Source of the DNA: Actinomyces ruminis | GTDB taxonomy: Bacteria; Actinomycetota; Actinomycetes; Actinomycetales; Actinomycetaceae | Reading direction: 5' to 3' | DNA length: 34,962 nucleotides | NCBI RefSeq assembly: GCF_002154335.2 | Contig: NZ_MTPX02000037.1 | Coordinates: 1 to 34,962 of the forward strand | Shown here: positions 14,885 through 24,563 of the stretch, in pieces | Layout of the letters: every line of letters begins with the position of its first letter | Numbering within the stretch: position 1 is the stretch's first letter | Translations under genes and position numbers: made by a program | Notes under the pieces: model-generated | What the model saw: the letters and a program-made list of their open reading frames with translations, nothing else | The model's database searches: none | What the model was told of the DNA's origin: nothing

Positions 14885-15721
14885 TCAGAGGTCGTAGTCG
14901 ACGACGACCGGGGCGTGATCCGACCAGCGCTCGGCGTAGCTGGGTGCTCGATCCACGGTGAAGGCGCGGGCCCGCTCGGCCAGCCTCGGTGTGGCCACCT
15001 GGTAGTCGATGCGCCAGCCGGCGTCGTTGTCGAAGGCCTTACCGCGTTGCGACCACCAGGTGTATGGGCCCTGCGCGTCGGGCGCGAGACTGCGGGCCAC
15101 GTCCACCCAGCCGGCGCCGAACCAGCGCTCCAGGTAGGCGATCTCCTCATCCAGCACGCCCGCGGACTTGTTGTGGTTGGGGCGCCAGTTCTTGATGTCC
15201 CGCTCCGAGCGCACGATGTTCAGATCCCCGGCCATGAGCACATCCGATCCACCGGCAGCTGCGCGCGCCAGCAGCGACGCCATGCGCGCGTCCACCAGAT
15301 CCAGGTGGGCGTACTTCTGGTCCATCTTGATTGTTCCGACCTGACCGGAGTGGAAGTAGGCGGACACGACCGTCAGCGGGGTTTGCCCCCCGGCTTCGTC
15401 AGTGGACGTCAGATCCACTTCCAACCAGCGGCCGGAGTCCACATCCGGCTCCTCACTGCCCGGAGCGCTGACGCCGCGACGCACCGCGCCCACGGTCACC
15501 GTAGCCCCCTGACGCACCGCCACGGCGACGCCGGCCCTGCCCTTGACACGGCACGGCCAGATCACCGACTCATACCCGGGCAGCAGTGCGGCCGCCGTGG
15601 GCTCATCGGCCCGCACCTCCTGTAACAGCAGTACATCTGGGGCACTGGACTCCAGCCAGGAATCCATATGCTTGCGGGCTGCGGCCCGGATGCCGTTGAC
15701 GTTGATGGTGGCTACGCGCAT
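14885..15721 (-). CDS. xth: Exodeoxyribonuclease III
   Basis: This Mg-dependent AP endonuclease/3'-5' exonuclease acts in base-excision repair. The 278-residue protein has the family motifs in order: TINVNGIRAA, LLQEVRAD (metal Glu), AYFHSGQ, AGDLNIV (catalytic Asp/Asn), WRIDYQ and the C-terminal WSDHAPVVVDYDL (catalytic His). No ribosome site precedes the ATG, so the message may be leaderless. It diverges from the acylphosphatase gene. Confidence 0.96.
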   Translation of the reverse strand: MRVATINVNGIRAAARKHMDSWLESSAPDVLLLQEVRADEPTAAALLPGYESVIWPCRVKGRAGVAVAVRQGATVTVGAVRRGVSAPGSEEPDVDSGRWLEVDLTSTDEAGGQTPLTVVSAYFHSGQVGTIKMDQKYAHLDLVDARMASLLARAAAGGSDVLMAGDLNIVRSERDIKNWRPNHNKSAGVLDEEIAYLERWFGAGWVDVARSLAPDAQGPYTWWSQRGKAFDNDAGWRIDYQVATPRLAERARAFTVDRAPSYAERWSDHAPVVVDYDL

Positions 15722-15897
15722 AACGCCCGAGTGTACGTGTGCGCTGGCTCGGTCACGAGTTCCAATCGGGGGAGCCGGTGAGCGGGTTCGGCCGTCGTAT
15801 CGACCGACCTCGGCACGTAACGTCTACCTACCTCGGCGGGGCACCGCGATGCTGGCTGGCACTGTAAGGCGGCGAGCTTTCCTGCGACAATGAGCAT

Positions 15898-16296
15898 ATG
15901 TCGCGCAGCTTCTTCGACGTCTTTCGCCGTCCGGCGAGCAAGCCCGCCGACGCCGCAGACCAGGGCGCCTCCGCCCGCTCCGGGGACGACGCGGCCGGCG
16001 TCGCCCCCGACGCCGAGCGCCGGCGCACGATTCACGCCGTAGTCTCTGGGCGCGTGCAAGGAGTCGGCTTTCGCTGGTCCTGCATGGAGGAGGGGGAGCG
16101 GCTCGGACTAGTCGGGGAGGTGCGCAACCTGGACGACGGCGACGTGGAGGTATTCGCCCAGGGGCCGGCCGACGCCGTCGCCCGCATGATCGCCTGGCTG
16201 TACCACGGCCCCCGCTGGGCGAGCGTCGCCTCCGTGCACGTCACCGATCTGCGCCCCGGCAGCCTGCGCCACCGCGCCTTCGTCATGGGCAACTGA
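15898..16296 (+). CDS. acyP: Acylphosphatase with N-terminal extension
   Basis: Acylphosphatases hydrolyse acyl phosphates. Residues 45-132 form the domain, with the catalytic arginine loop GRVQGVGFRW and the catalytic Asn in VRNLDDGDVEV. A 40-residue basic and Ala/Asp-rich leader, not part of the fold, precedes it. The ATG lacks a clear Shine-Dalgarno; a GACAAT hexamer 7-12 nt upstream could be a -10 box of a leaderless transcript. It converges on the efflux permease, with 10 nt between them. Confidence 0.92.
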   Translation: MSRSFFDVFRRPASKPADAADQGASARSGDDAAGVAPDAERRRTIHAVVSGRVQGVGFRWSCMEEGERLGLVGEVRNLDDGDVEVFAQGPADAVARMIAWLYHGPRWASVASVHVTDLRPGSLRHRAFVMGN

Positions 16297-16306
16297 CGGC
16301 TGGTTA

Positions 16307-17637
16307 TTAGTAGCGGATCGCGTCGATCGGCTTGATGCGCACCGCCACCACCGCGGGGATGATGCCGGACAGAGCGCCCACCCCGGTTGCGGCGATCAAC
16401 CCGATCAGGCGGCGGACATGGGGAACGGCGGGCGGGTCTCCACCGCTATCCCCAGCAGCGAGTCCAGTGGCGCCACCCGCATGCCCACGATCGCAATGCC
16501 GATGCCGATGATTCCGGCGACCACGGTAGCCACTACCGACTCCAGCATGATGGAGAAGAAGATGCGCCGACTGGTCGCCCCGAAGGCACGGCGCACTCCG
16601 ATCTCGTGAATGCGCTGGCGCACCGTCACCATGGAGATGTTGATCAGGCTCAGTGCACCGAGGATCATGACGAACACGCCCGCGATGGTCACGGTCGTGG
16701 TGAACCCGCCGGTGTCCAGGCCCTGCATGCCGTCGGTGTTCGACCAGGCTTGGGTCGAGCCTGCCCCGAACTGGGCGTCCAGGTCGTGCGTGGCCAGGCG
16801 GATCAGCTCCTGCTCTTGTTCCTCACCGGCCCAGATCTCCAGCGACGGCGCCGGCAGTGCGGCCCGCTCCTCGCTGCCCAACCACTGCTCGTAGGGTCCG
16901 GTCAGTGCGAAAGCGCTGATCGTCTGGTAGCAGTAGTCGGCGGCATCGACGTCGTTCTCACACCAGGTTAGGTCATCAGGCTTGAGCACTCCGACGATGG
17001 TGAAGGTTGTCTGCGCGGGGGAGTAGGCGCGCACGGTCAACGGCCCGTCCAGGGTGGTGTAGCCCAGTTCTTCTAGGAAGCCCTGCGAGACCACCAGCGA
17101 CGGCGAGAGGTCGTCTGCGTCCTCGGCCGAGAACCAGCGGCCCTGCGCCACCGCCGTGTGGTGCAGGGTGCCGTAGCCGAGGCTGACGACGGTCGTCTCC
17201 ACGCTGCGGGATCCGCCCGGGAAGGCGATGCGCAGGCTCTGCAGGTAGTTGGTGGCCCAACTGTTGGCGCTGTAGCGGTCGACCAGCTTCATCTCCGCCT
17301 TGGTGATGCGCTCGGTGACCTTAGAGTCTCCGTCCGTGCTCTCCGTCTCCGACTCCTCGGCCCAGGCCATGCCGTAGTTGTCGGTTTGGTAGTCGCCGGT
17401 TACGCCGCGGCCGGTGGGGCTGACTTCAATGCTCACGGTGCCGGGCCGACCCGCATAGGTGGCGATCTCCTGGTCGATGATCGCGCTGGTCACCTCGCCC
17501 AGGGCGATTACGAAGGTCATGGCGGCCACGGCCGCGCCCACACCCACCAGGGAGAGCATGACCCGCAGCTTGCCGATGCGAAGTTGCGCCCACGCCTCCA
17601 CCAGGGCCCCGAAGAATCCAGTAAGGACGCCCGTCAT
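16307..17637 (-). CDS. MacB/FtsX-type ABC transporter permease, frame broken once
   Basis: The permease subunit of a tripartite-style export ABC system. Order: an N-terminal membrane helix (VMLSLVGVGAAVAAMTFVIAL), a large extracytoplasmic MacB-like domain, then FtsX helices (VTIAGVFVMILGALSLINI and IMLESVVATVVAGIIGIGIAI). The frame ends at 16405 before the last helix. Adding one base to the G run at 16420-16423 restores PHVRRLIGLIAATGVGALSGIIPAVVAV and ends ...KPIDAIRY at 16307, the family's usual C-terminus, giving about 443 residues. It overlaps the ATPase gene by 4 nt. The substrate cannot be told. Confidence 0.93.
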
Positions 17638-18446
17638 GACGCTGCCTCCTGCGGCACGGTGTGCCGTTCCTGGGACTCCTCCGGGCCGCCGCTGTCGGCC
17701 GCCGTGGCCTCGGTGATTTCCTCGGTGAACTCGTCCAGGCCTCCGGTGCGCTCGTGTCGCACGATGATTGGGGTGAGCACGCCGTGGTCGAGCCGGTACT
17801 GCCTCTGGGCGCGGCCGGCCACCGCCAGGTCATGGGTGATGACGATGAGCGCGGCACCGGTCTCCTGGCACTGGCGTTCCAGCAGCCCCATGACCAGGGC
17901 GCCGGTGTCGACGTCGAGTGCGCCGGTGGGCTCGTCGGCCAGGATCACCCTCGGGCAGCGGGCCATGGCGCGGGCGATGGCGACGCGCTGCTGCTCGCCG
18001 CCGGACAGCCGGCCGATGGGGAAGCCGAGCTTGTCCTCCAGACCGACGGAGGCCAACAGTTCCTCGGCGCGGCGAGTGCGGGTCCAGAAGGCGGTACCGG
18101 TGTCGTATAGGAGCGGCGCGGCCACATTCTCCGTGGTGGACAATCCCTCAATCAGGTTGAAGGACTGGAACACGAAGCTGAAGGTCTGCCCCCGCAGGTG
18201 GGCGCGCCTGGCCTCGCTCAGTCGGCGCGTGTCCCGCCCGTCCACGGCATAGGTGCCCGCGGTGGGCTGGTCGATCATGCCGATCAGGTTCAGCAGCGTG
18301 GACTTGCCGGTGCCGGAGCGGCCGACTACGGCCACGTGCTCGCCGGCGGAAACGTCCAGGTCGACGTTGGTGAGGATCTTTAGGGGCGGGGAGTCGGGCA
18401 CCTCAAAGGTGCGGGCAATGCCCCGCATGCTCAGCAGCGGGCTCAC
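17634..18446 (-). CDS. MacB/LolD-type ABC transporter ATP-binding protein
   Basis: The ATPase of the efflux system. The start is the GTG at 18446, which overlaps the stop of the hlyD gene by 4 nt; the longer frame adds ten residues. Motifs are Walker A GRSGTGKST, the Q-loop QSFNLIEGLSTTENV, signature LSGGEQQRVAIARA, Walker B VILADEPTGALD and the H-loop VITHD. A 50-residue acidic tail follows the domain. Coupled at both ends, it forms an hlyD-ATPase-permease operon. Confidence 0.95.
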   Translation of the reverse strand: MSPLLSMRGIARTFEVPDSPPLKILTNVDLDVSAGEHVAVVGRSGTGKSTLLNLIGMIDQPTAGTYAVDGRDTRRLSEARRAHLRGQTFSFVFQSFNLIEGLSTTENVAAPLLYDTGTAFWTRTRRAEELLASVGLEDKLGFPIGRLSGGEQQRVAIARAMARCPRVILADEPTGALDVDTGALVMGLLERQCQETGAALIVITHDLAVAGRAQRQYRLDHGVLTPIIVRHERTGGLDEFTEEITEATAADSGGPEESQERHTVPQEAAS

Positions 18447-19497
18447 AGTAACTCCTCGCCGTTCTCGTCGTAGCACACCGAGCCGTCCGGCTCACAGGTG
18501 TTCGGCTCGCCGGTGCGCACCGTGTCCTTGTTGGGCACAAACAGCAGGATCTCGTCCCCCTCGGCGAGGCCGTCGGTGACCTGGATGTTCTCGCCGTCGG
18601 TGATGCCAGGGTGACCTCGCGCTTCTCGGCGGCGTCGGGGTCCTCCGGATCGGTGACCACCCAGACGTTCCCCGTGGTGACGGAGCCCTCCACGGCGGTG
18701 ACGGGCACGATCAGCGCGTCGGTGGCCGAACCGGCGTCCACGCCAATGGTCACCGACAGTCCCGGGAAGACCTGTTGGTCGGAGGGCACCGCGCAGCGCA
18801 CCTCCACGGTGGTGCCGTCACCGGTGGTGGTGGTGACCTCGCCGGTCTCGGAAGTGGTGGTGGAAGTGGTCTCCCGAGTACCGATCGTCAGCCCGGTGCA
18901 CTCGAAGGGCGCCGGCCCGCCGTCCACGGTCAGGGTCGCCGACGACGGCGCATTGGTCAGCCGGTACTGCTGGTCTACGGTGATGGTTCCCTTGGCGGAG
19001 TAGGTGCCGGGGGAGACGGTGGCCACCACCATGCCGACGCTGGTCTCCTGGTCCTTGATCACATTGAAGGAGACCACGCCGGCGGCGGGCGCATACACGG
19101 TCGCCCAGGTGACCTTGTCCTCCACGGGCGTCTCCACCGGGTTGCCGTCCTCATCGGTGCCGATGATCGGCTCCTGCGGCTCAACCTGCTTGAGGTAGAT
19201 CAGCGGCTCCCCCTGGGTGACGGTGGCGCCCTTGCTGACGGCGAAGGAGTCTACGACGCCGTTCAGGGTCGCCTGCGCCTCCACGGCCGCGTCCTCCACG
19301 ATCTGCCCGCTGACGTCCACGGTGTTGGCGATGTCCCCGGTGTTCACGATCGTGGTTTGCGTGGTGACGTCTATGCCGGGGGAGATGTTCGCGGTGGTGC
19401 CCGAGTCCGAGTCGGGGAAGAAGGCGATCTTCACCAGGGCCACCGCGATCACAATGCCGATCAGTAGCTTGATGGTGGGCAGGACATAGCGCTTCAC
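18443..19497 (-). CDS. HlyD/MacA-like efflux periplasmic adaptor, frame broken once
   Basis: The adaptor subunit of the exporter. The GTG start at 19497 has a GGAGG site 6 nt upstream and gives VKRYVLPTIKLLIGIVIAVALVK, a membrane anchor. A lipoyl-like hairpin follows (VEAQATLNGVVDSFAVSKGATVTQGEPLIYL), then a beta-barrel and a Thr-rich segment (TRETTSTTTSETGEVTTTTGDGTT). The frame goes astray after REVTL; adding one base near 18606 restores GITDGENIQVTDGLAEGDEILL and a cysteine-containing tail ending at 18443, where the stop overlaps the ATPase start. Repaired length is about 351 residues. A transporter of this sort in a monoderm usually exports peptides or drugs. Confidence 0.92.
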
Positions 19498-19810
19498 GGC
19501 GCACCTCCGGTCGGCTGTCAATGCCGGGAACGGCGGCTCGGGGCCGTCGGGTGGGGGACGGACTACGGCGGCGATTGCCGCAGCTCTAACAGACACCACG
19601 AGGCTACGTTGCGGCAGGCGCCGAGGTGCTCATCCGCAGGTAGGAAAACACCCTGGTTGCTCCCGGATTCACCGGTGGGGGATCTCCTCCCCTGGGAGGA
19701 TGCGATGAGAAGCCTGTGCCTGCTAAGTGCCGTTCGATGCAACGCCCGTGACGCGGAGCATGGGCGCACTGACGGACACGCTCGGTTTCTGGGCGCGTGC
19801 CCGTCCTAGC
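19498..19810. promoter_or_regulatory. Upstream region of the efflux operon with a 16-bp dyad
   Basis: This 313-bp gap lies between the efflux operon start and the 3' end of galK and must hold the efflux promoter. TCCTCCC (19685-19691) and GGGAGGA (19694-19700) form an inverted repeat around CT, flanked by GGGGGATC, which could be an operator. A TAGCCT on the minus strand near 19615 could be a -10. I see no gene I trust here. Confidence 0.4.
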
Positions 19811-21116
19811 TCACGCCAGGCGACCAGCCGGTGCGGAAGGCACCGCATTCAGGAACGCCGGAGCGGCGAAACCGTGGTCGGTATAGGCGTCAACGACGGC
19901 GCGAGCCACCGCATCCACGGCGGTGGTATCCACCAGCGCGATGGCGCTGCCGCCGAAGCCACCCCCGGTCATGCGCGCACCGTGGGCGCCGGCATCGCGG
20001 GCGGCCTGCACGGCGACGTCGAGCTCGGGACAGGTGACCTCGTAGTCCACCCGCAGCGACTCGTGGCTGGCGTCCATGAGCGCTCCCGCCCGGGCCAGCT
20101 TCTCCCCGGCCAGCGGGGCGCCATCGCGCAGCAGTGCCACCAGGGCGCGGGTGCGGGCGATCTCGGTGATCACGTGCCGGGTGCGCGCCACCAGCACATC
20201 GGCATCATCCGCGCCGGAGGCGCGCAGCGTGGTCAGGGCGGCGTCGAGCCGGCCGCATCAATGTCCGCCAGCAGCGGCACGCCCAGGATGGCGGCGGCCC
20301 GCTCGCAGGCGTCCCGGCGGGCCCCGTACTGGCCGTCCACCAGGGAGTGCTTGGCCTTGGTGTCGATCACCAGCAGCGTCAGCCCCGCGGCCGCCAGGTC
20401 GAAGGGCACGTGCGTAACCGCCCCGTCCCGGCAGTCCAGTTCGAGGGCGTGACCGGCGTGGCAGCGCATGGAGGCGGACTGGTCCATACCGCCGGTGGGA
20501 GCACCCGCGATCTCGTTCTCGGCGCGGATGCAGGCCTCTACCAGGCGGGCGCGGCCGGCGTCGTCGGCTCATCCGCCGTTCCGGCCAGGCCGAGGGCGCA
20601 CACTTCATCGAGGGCGACGGCGGTGGCGCACTCCAGGGCCGCAGAGGAGGACAGACCCCCGCCCAGCGGCACACAGGAGTACAGGGCGGCGTCGAAACCG
20701 TGCAGCGGGCCCAGCCCGTCCTGCTCCAGCGCCCAGGCGACCCCGGCCACGTAAGCGTTCCAGCCACGCACCTCGCCGGGGGTGCCCTTCGGGCCGATCG
20801 CGTCCAGATCCAGCACGTCGACGACCTCGCGCGTCTGCGGGGACACCAGCCGAATGGTGCGGTCCTCGCGCCGGCGCAGCGCCAGGTGAGCGCGGTGCGG
20901 CAGGGCGATCGGCAGCGCCAGGCCGCCGTTGTAGTCGGTGTGCTCTCCGATGACGTTGACGCGACCGGGCGCGTACCACACGCCGTCGGGCTCGGTGCCG
21001 AAGGCTTCACGGAACAGGCCGGTGGCGGCGTCCACGCCCTCCTGCGGGGTCAACGCGGGGGAGAAGACGGGCGCGGATCCGGCGACGGCGGCGGATGGGG
21101 TCTCGGTGCGCGACAT
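19811..21116 (-). CDS. galK: Galactokinase, frame broken twice
   Basis: GalK phosphorylates galactose in the Leloir pathway; it is a cytosolic GHMP kinase. The start is ATG 21116. Motifs are APGRVNVIGEHTDYNGG (substrate signature), VPLGGGLSSSAALE (ATP loop), GGMDQSAS and, near the C-terminus, GARMTGGGFGGSAIALV. Single-base losses near 20568 and 20254 interrupt the frame. Repaired, the joins read TADEADDAGRARLVEACIRAENEIAGAPTGGMD and ADIDAGRLDAALTTLRASGADDADVLVARTRH, giving about 435 residues. No galT or galE is adjacent. It diverges from the 2H phosphoesterase gene. Confidence 0.94.
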
Positions 21117-21276
21117 GGGGCCATTCTGCCAGACGAAACCCTCCTGTGCGCGTCCCCGACGAGCTCCCGCTGAGGGCGCGAGCATGAGACCGCCTCCGGG
21201 ATGTTCCCCGCCCCGCCGCGGGGGTAAGGTGCAGCTGCTGTTCCCCCACGCCGCCAAGAAGAGGAGTGCACGCCTC

Positions 21277-21858
21277 ATGGACGTCCCCGCGCCCTCGCCC
21301 ACCCAGTGCGTCCTCGGCGTGACCATCGCGCTGCCCGAGCCCTGGGCCACCCGGGTGCGCGGCGTGCGGGTGGCGGTCGGCGATCCTCACGGCAATGCGA
21401 TCCCACCGCACGTGACCCTGCTGCCGCCCACTGCCGTGGAGAAGACGGCCCTGAATGCCGTGGCCGCGCATGTGATCCGGGTGGCGGCGCGCTCCGTCCC
21501 CTTCACCCTGCGTGTTGCCGGCGTGGGCACCTTCCGTCCGGTCAGCCCGGTGGTGTTCCTGGGCGTGGCCGAGGGCGGGCCCGCCATCGATGCTCTCCAG
21601 CAGGACCTGCGCGCCGCCGACGGGCCGCTCAACCGCGACCTGCGCTTCCCCTTCCACCCGCACGTCACCCTCGCCCATGAGGTCGACGACGCCGCCCTGG
21701 ACCAGGCCGCCCGTGCCGGCCAAGACATCGCGGCGACCTTCGTGGTGGATCGTATCCACCTCCAACGACTCGCCCCGGACGGCAGCTGGGCCGCCCTGGC
21801 GACTCCAGCCCTGGGGGCGGCGGTGCACCCGGGCGGGACCGCAGACCCATTAGCCTGA
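21277..21858 (+). CDS. 2H phosphoesterase (2'-5' RNA ligase-like) family protein
   Basis: The 193-residue protein has the two His-x-Thr motifs that define the 2H superfamily: PPHVTLLPP near residue 48 and FHPHVTLAH near residue 130, in two similar lobes. Members cleave or join 2'-5' or cyclic phosphodiester bonds; the substrate here is unknown. I start at ATG 21277 (MDVPAPSPTQCVLGV) with a GAGGAG site upstream; the longer frame runs into the galK region. It ends 4 nt before manC, so the two are probably co-transcribed. Confidence 0.85.
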   Translation: MDVPAPSPTQCVLGVTIALPEPWATRVRGVRVAVGDPHGNAIPPHVTLLPPTAVEKTALNAVAAHVIRVAARSVPFTLRVAGVGTFRPVSPVVFLGVAEGGPAIDALQQDLRAADGPLNRDLRFPFHPHVTLAHEVDDAALDQAARAGQDIAATFVVDRIHLQRLAPDGSWAALATPALGAAVHPGGTADPLA

Positions 21859-21862
21859 GCGG

Positions 21863-23020
21863 GTGAACGCCGAGCCCCGCCCCAACCGGACCATCTCCGT
21901 GGCAGCCGCCACCGCGCCCGCCATCCACGCGATCATTCCCGCTGGCGGCGCCGGCACCCGGCTGTGGCCGCTCAGCCGCAAGGCCCGCCCCAAGTTCCTG
22001 CTGGACCTGACCGGTACCGGGCGCAGCCTGCTGCAGGGCACCGTCGCCCGCCTGGCCCCCCTGGCGGCGACGACGACGGTCGTCACCGGCGTCGCCCACG
22101 TCGCCGCCGTCGCCCGGCAACTCCCGGACCTGCCCGAGGAGAACCTGCTGGCCGAGCCGGCCCCGCGTGACTCCATGGCGGCCATCGGCCTGGCCGCCGC
22201 CCTGATCGCTCACCGCCACGGGCGTGAGGCGATCGTCGGCTCCTTCGCCGCCGACCACTTGGTGGCCGACGCCGCCGCCTTCCAGGACGCCGTGCGCCAG
22301 GCGGCCGCCCTCGCCGAGGCCGGCTGGCTGGTCACCATCGGCATCCAGGCCACCGGCCCATCCACCGCCTTCGGTTACATTCACGCCGGCGAGGCCCTGG
22401 ACGTGCCCGGAGCCCCGGACGGGCGCCGCGTGCTCGACTTCGCCGAGAAGCCCGACGCCGCCACCGCCGCCCGCTACCTGGCCACCGGCGACTACCGGTG
22501 GAACGCCGGCATGTTCGTGGTGCGAGCCGGCGTGCTGCTCGACCACCTGGCGGCCAACCGGCCGGCGCTGGCCGCCGGTATCGAGGAGATAGCCGTCGCC
22601 TGGGACACCCCGGCGCGCGACGCCGTGATGTCGCGGGTGTGGCCCGGCCTGGAGGCGATCGCCATCGACCACGCCATCGCCGAGCCCGTGGCGGCCGCCG
22701 GCGGCGTGGCCACCGTCCCCGGCGATATGGGCTGGGACGACGTCGGTGGCTTCGACACCCTGGCCCAGCTGATCCCCGCCGTCGCCTCTGGCCCGGCCGC
22801 CGGAGTCGGCGTGCTGGGAGAGGCCGACGTGGAGGCGGTGGGCGCCGACGGCGCCCTGGTTGCCTCCAGCACCGGGCGCAAGGTGGTGCTGCTGGGGGTG
22901 CCCGGCGTCGTCGTGGTGGATACCCCCGACGCGCTGCTGGTGACCACCCCGGAGCGTGCCCAGGACGTCAAGGGCGTCGTTGACCGGCTCAAGGCGGCCG
23001 GACGGGACGCACTCCTGTGA
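21863..23020 (+). CDS. manC: Mannose-1-phosphate guanylyltransferase
   Basis: ManC joins GTP and mannose-1-phosphate to make GDP-mannose for glycans. The 385-residue protein has the nucleotidyltransferase signature IIPAGGAGTRLWPLSRKARPKFLL at residues 24-47, FAADHLV (metal Asp), FGYIHAGE, the FAEKPD catalytic region and the WNAGMF segment. There is no fused isomerase domain. The start is GTG at 21863 with a weak site; a later start is possible. The phosphohexomutase at 32152-33888 could supply its substrate. Confidence 0.93.
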   Translation: MNAEPRPNRTISVAAATAPAIHAIIPAGGAGTRLWPLSRKARPKFLLDLTGTGRSLLQGTVARLAPLAATTTVVTGVAHVAAVARQLPDLPEENLLAEPAPRDSMAAIGLAAALIAHRHGREAIVGSFAADHLVADAAAFQDAVRQAAALAEAGWLVTIGIQATGPSTAFGYIHAGEALDVPGAPDGRRVLDFAEKPDAATAARYLATGDYRWNAGMFVVRAGVLLDHLAANRPALAAGIEEIAVAWDTPARDAVMSRVWPGLEAIAIDHAIAEPVAAAGGVATVPGDMGWDDVGGFDTLAQLIPAVASGPAAGVGVLGEADVEAVGADGALVASSTGRKVVLLGVPGVVVVDTPDALLVTTPERAQDVKGVVDRLKAAGRDALL

Positions 23021-23309
23021 CCGGACCGGGCGCGTCGGCCTGACCGGCGGGCACCACGTCGGCTCGTGCCCCGCACCTGCAAGTCCTGCAAAAGACTGCA
23101 AGACGGGCGTCGGCAGGAGGCGGCAACCGGCATCATTGCGGGCTGAAAGATAACTGGGGCGTGGGTCACGTCATGGTCGCAATGCGGCGCTGTGGTGCCG
23201 ATTGTGAAGCAGAACGCGGGGAAGCGTCTATCCTTGATATCCGAGCCCGCGCCATCCCGGCCAGCTCCTTGCAAGGGCGCAAGCCCGTATCCCATCTGGA
23301 GACACGACC
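23021..23309 (+). promoter_or_regulatory. Upstream region of the nucleoside uptake operon
   Basis: No gene is seen. TATCCT (23229-23234) could be a -10 box and TTGTGA (23202-23207) lies upstream at a wider spacing than usual. A short TGCAAG-TGCAA-TGCAAG run sits near 23078-23102. The ribosome site GGAG of the lipoprotein gene is at the right end. Confidence 0.35.
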
Positions 23310-24401
23310 GTGAAGAAGAAGTATCCCGCTATTACGCTCAGCCTGGTCGCAGCGCTGTCGCTTGCCGCCTGTGGCTCGGCCCCCGACTCCTCCGGCGGAG
23401 ACACCGGCGATTACCTCGCCTGCATGGTGTCCGACGAGGGCGGGTTCGACGACCAGTCCTTCAACCAGTCCGGCAAGGAGGGCCTGGACCGCGCCGCTGC
23501 CGACTTCGGCGTGCAGACGAAGGTGGTCGAGTCCCAGTCGGTCGCCGACTACCCCACCAACGTCGACTCCCTGGTCCAGCAGAACTGCAACTTGATCATC
23601 GGTGTCGGCTTCAACCTCTCCGCGGACCTGACCACCGCAGCCCAGGAGAACCCGGACATCAACTTCGCCCTCATCGACTACAGGTTCACGGATTCAAACG
23701 GCGAGGTCGTAGAGCTGGACAACGCCAAGCCACTGGTCTTCAACACCGCCGAGGCCGCCTATCTCGCCGGCTACGTCGCTGCCGGCACGACTCAGACCGG
23801 CACTGTCGCCACGTACGGGGGTGGAGTCCTTCCCACCGTGCAGATCTTCATGGAGGGCTTCGCCAGGGGGGTGGAGAAGTACAACGAGGACAATGGTGCC
23901 GACGTGGAGGTCCTCGGTTGGGACCCCGACAACCCGGGCTCCGGCTCCTTCGTGGGCAACTTCACCGACACCCCCGTGGGCCAGCAGTACACCGAGCACT
24001 TCCTGTCCCAGGGTGCCGACATTGTGATGCCGGTGGCCGGCCCGGTCGGCTCCGGCACGATTGCGGCGATCAAAGCGGCCGGTGACGACAACAACGGGAT
24101 CGTTTGGGTGGACGCCGACGGCTACCTCACCACCGAGTCCATCGGCGGCAGCCAGTACATGCTGACTTCCGTTATGAAGGGCATCGACACGGCCGTCTAC
24201 GACACCGTCAAGGAGGCCTCGGAGGGCAACTTCACCTCCGATCCCTTCATCGGCACCCTCGCCAATGACGGCGTGTCCATCGCCGACTACCACGACTGGT
24301 CCGACCGGGTCCCCGACGACGTGAAGGAGCAGGTCGAGGTGCTCAAGCAGCAGATCATCGACGGTACGCTCGACGTCTCCACGCAGTACGACCCGTCCTG
24401 A
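23310..24401 (+). CDS. bmpA: BMP-family nucleoside-binding lipoprotein
   Basis: The substrate-binding part of a nucleoside ABC importer, anchored outside the membrane. Residues 1-21 are a lipoprotein signal (KKK, apolar core, lipobox LAAC with Cys21). The mature part is a PnrA/Bmp-type periplasmic-binding fold with the typical DEGGFDDQSFNQSGKEG and GFVGNFTDTPVGQQYTEHFL-like segments. The start is GTG with GGAG upstream. It is first in a run with the ATPase and two permeases. A hairpin after it may raise its level over the rest. Confidence 0.93.
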   Translation: MKKKYPAITLSLVAALSLAACGSAPDSSGGDTGDYLACMVSDEGGFDDQSFNQSGKEGLDRAAADFGVQTKVVESQSVADYPTNVDSLVQQNCNLIIGVGFNLSADLTTAAQENPDINFALIDYRFTDSNGEVVELDNAKPLVFNTAEAAYLAGYVAAGTTQTGTVATYGGGVLPTVQIFMEGFARGVEKYNEDNGADVEVLGWDPDNPGSGSFVGNFTDTPVGQQYTEHFLSQGADIVMPVAGPVGSGTIAAIKAAGDDNNGIVWVDADGYLTTESIGGSQYMLTSVMKGIDTAVYDTVKEASEGNFTSDPFIGTLANDGVSIADYHDWSDRVPDDVKEQVEVLKQQIIDGTLDVSTQYDPS

Positions 24402-24425
24402 TCGGCTCCGCGCCAATCAACCCGG

Positions 24426-24459
24426 TGACGCCGTCGTCCTTGACGGGGCGGCGGCGTCA
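24426..24459 (+). terminator. Hairpin between lipoprotein and ATPase genes
   Basis: TGACGCCG (24426-24433) pairs with CGGCGTCA (24452-24459) around an 18-nt loop that can fold further. It is followed by TTGTCGT. It is probably a partial terminator or 3' stabiliser. Confidence 0.5.
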
Positions 24460-24563
24460 TTGTCGTCCGGGTGGTGCCCATGCCGACGCCGCCCGGACGA
24501 TAATCCATTCCCTATCCACTAACCCCACCAGTACTGTCTGAACCCACAGGAAGCGAGCCCCTC

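Noticed and set aside
19705..19809. 34-codon plus-strand frame with GGGAGG before an ATG
   Set aside because: The GGGAGG is one arm of the dyad, the peptide has no recognisable pattern, and the region is more easily read as the efflux promoter.
21665..23101. Long minus-strand open frame opposite manC and the 2H phosphoesterase
   Set aside because: It is a low-complexity Gly/His/Gly-rich antisense frame typical of GC-rich DNA; the plus-strand genes have clear family motifs.
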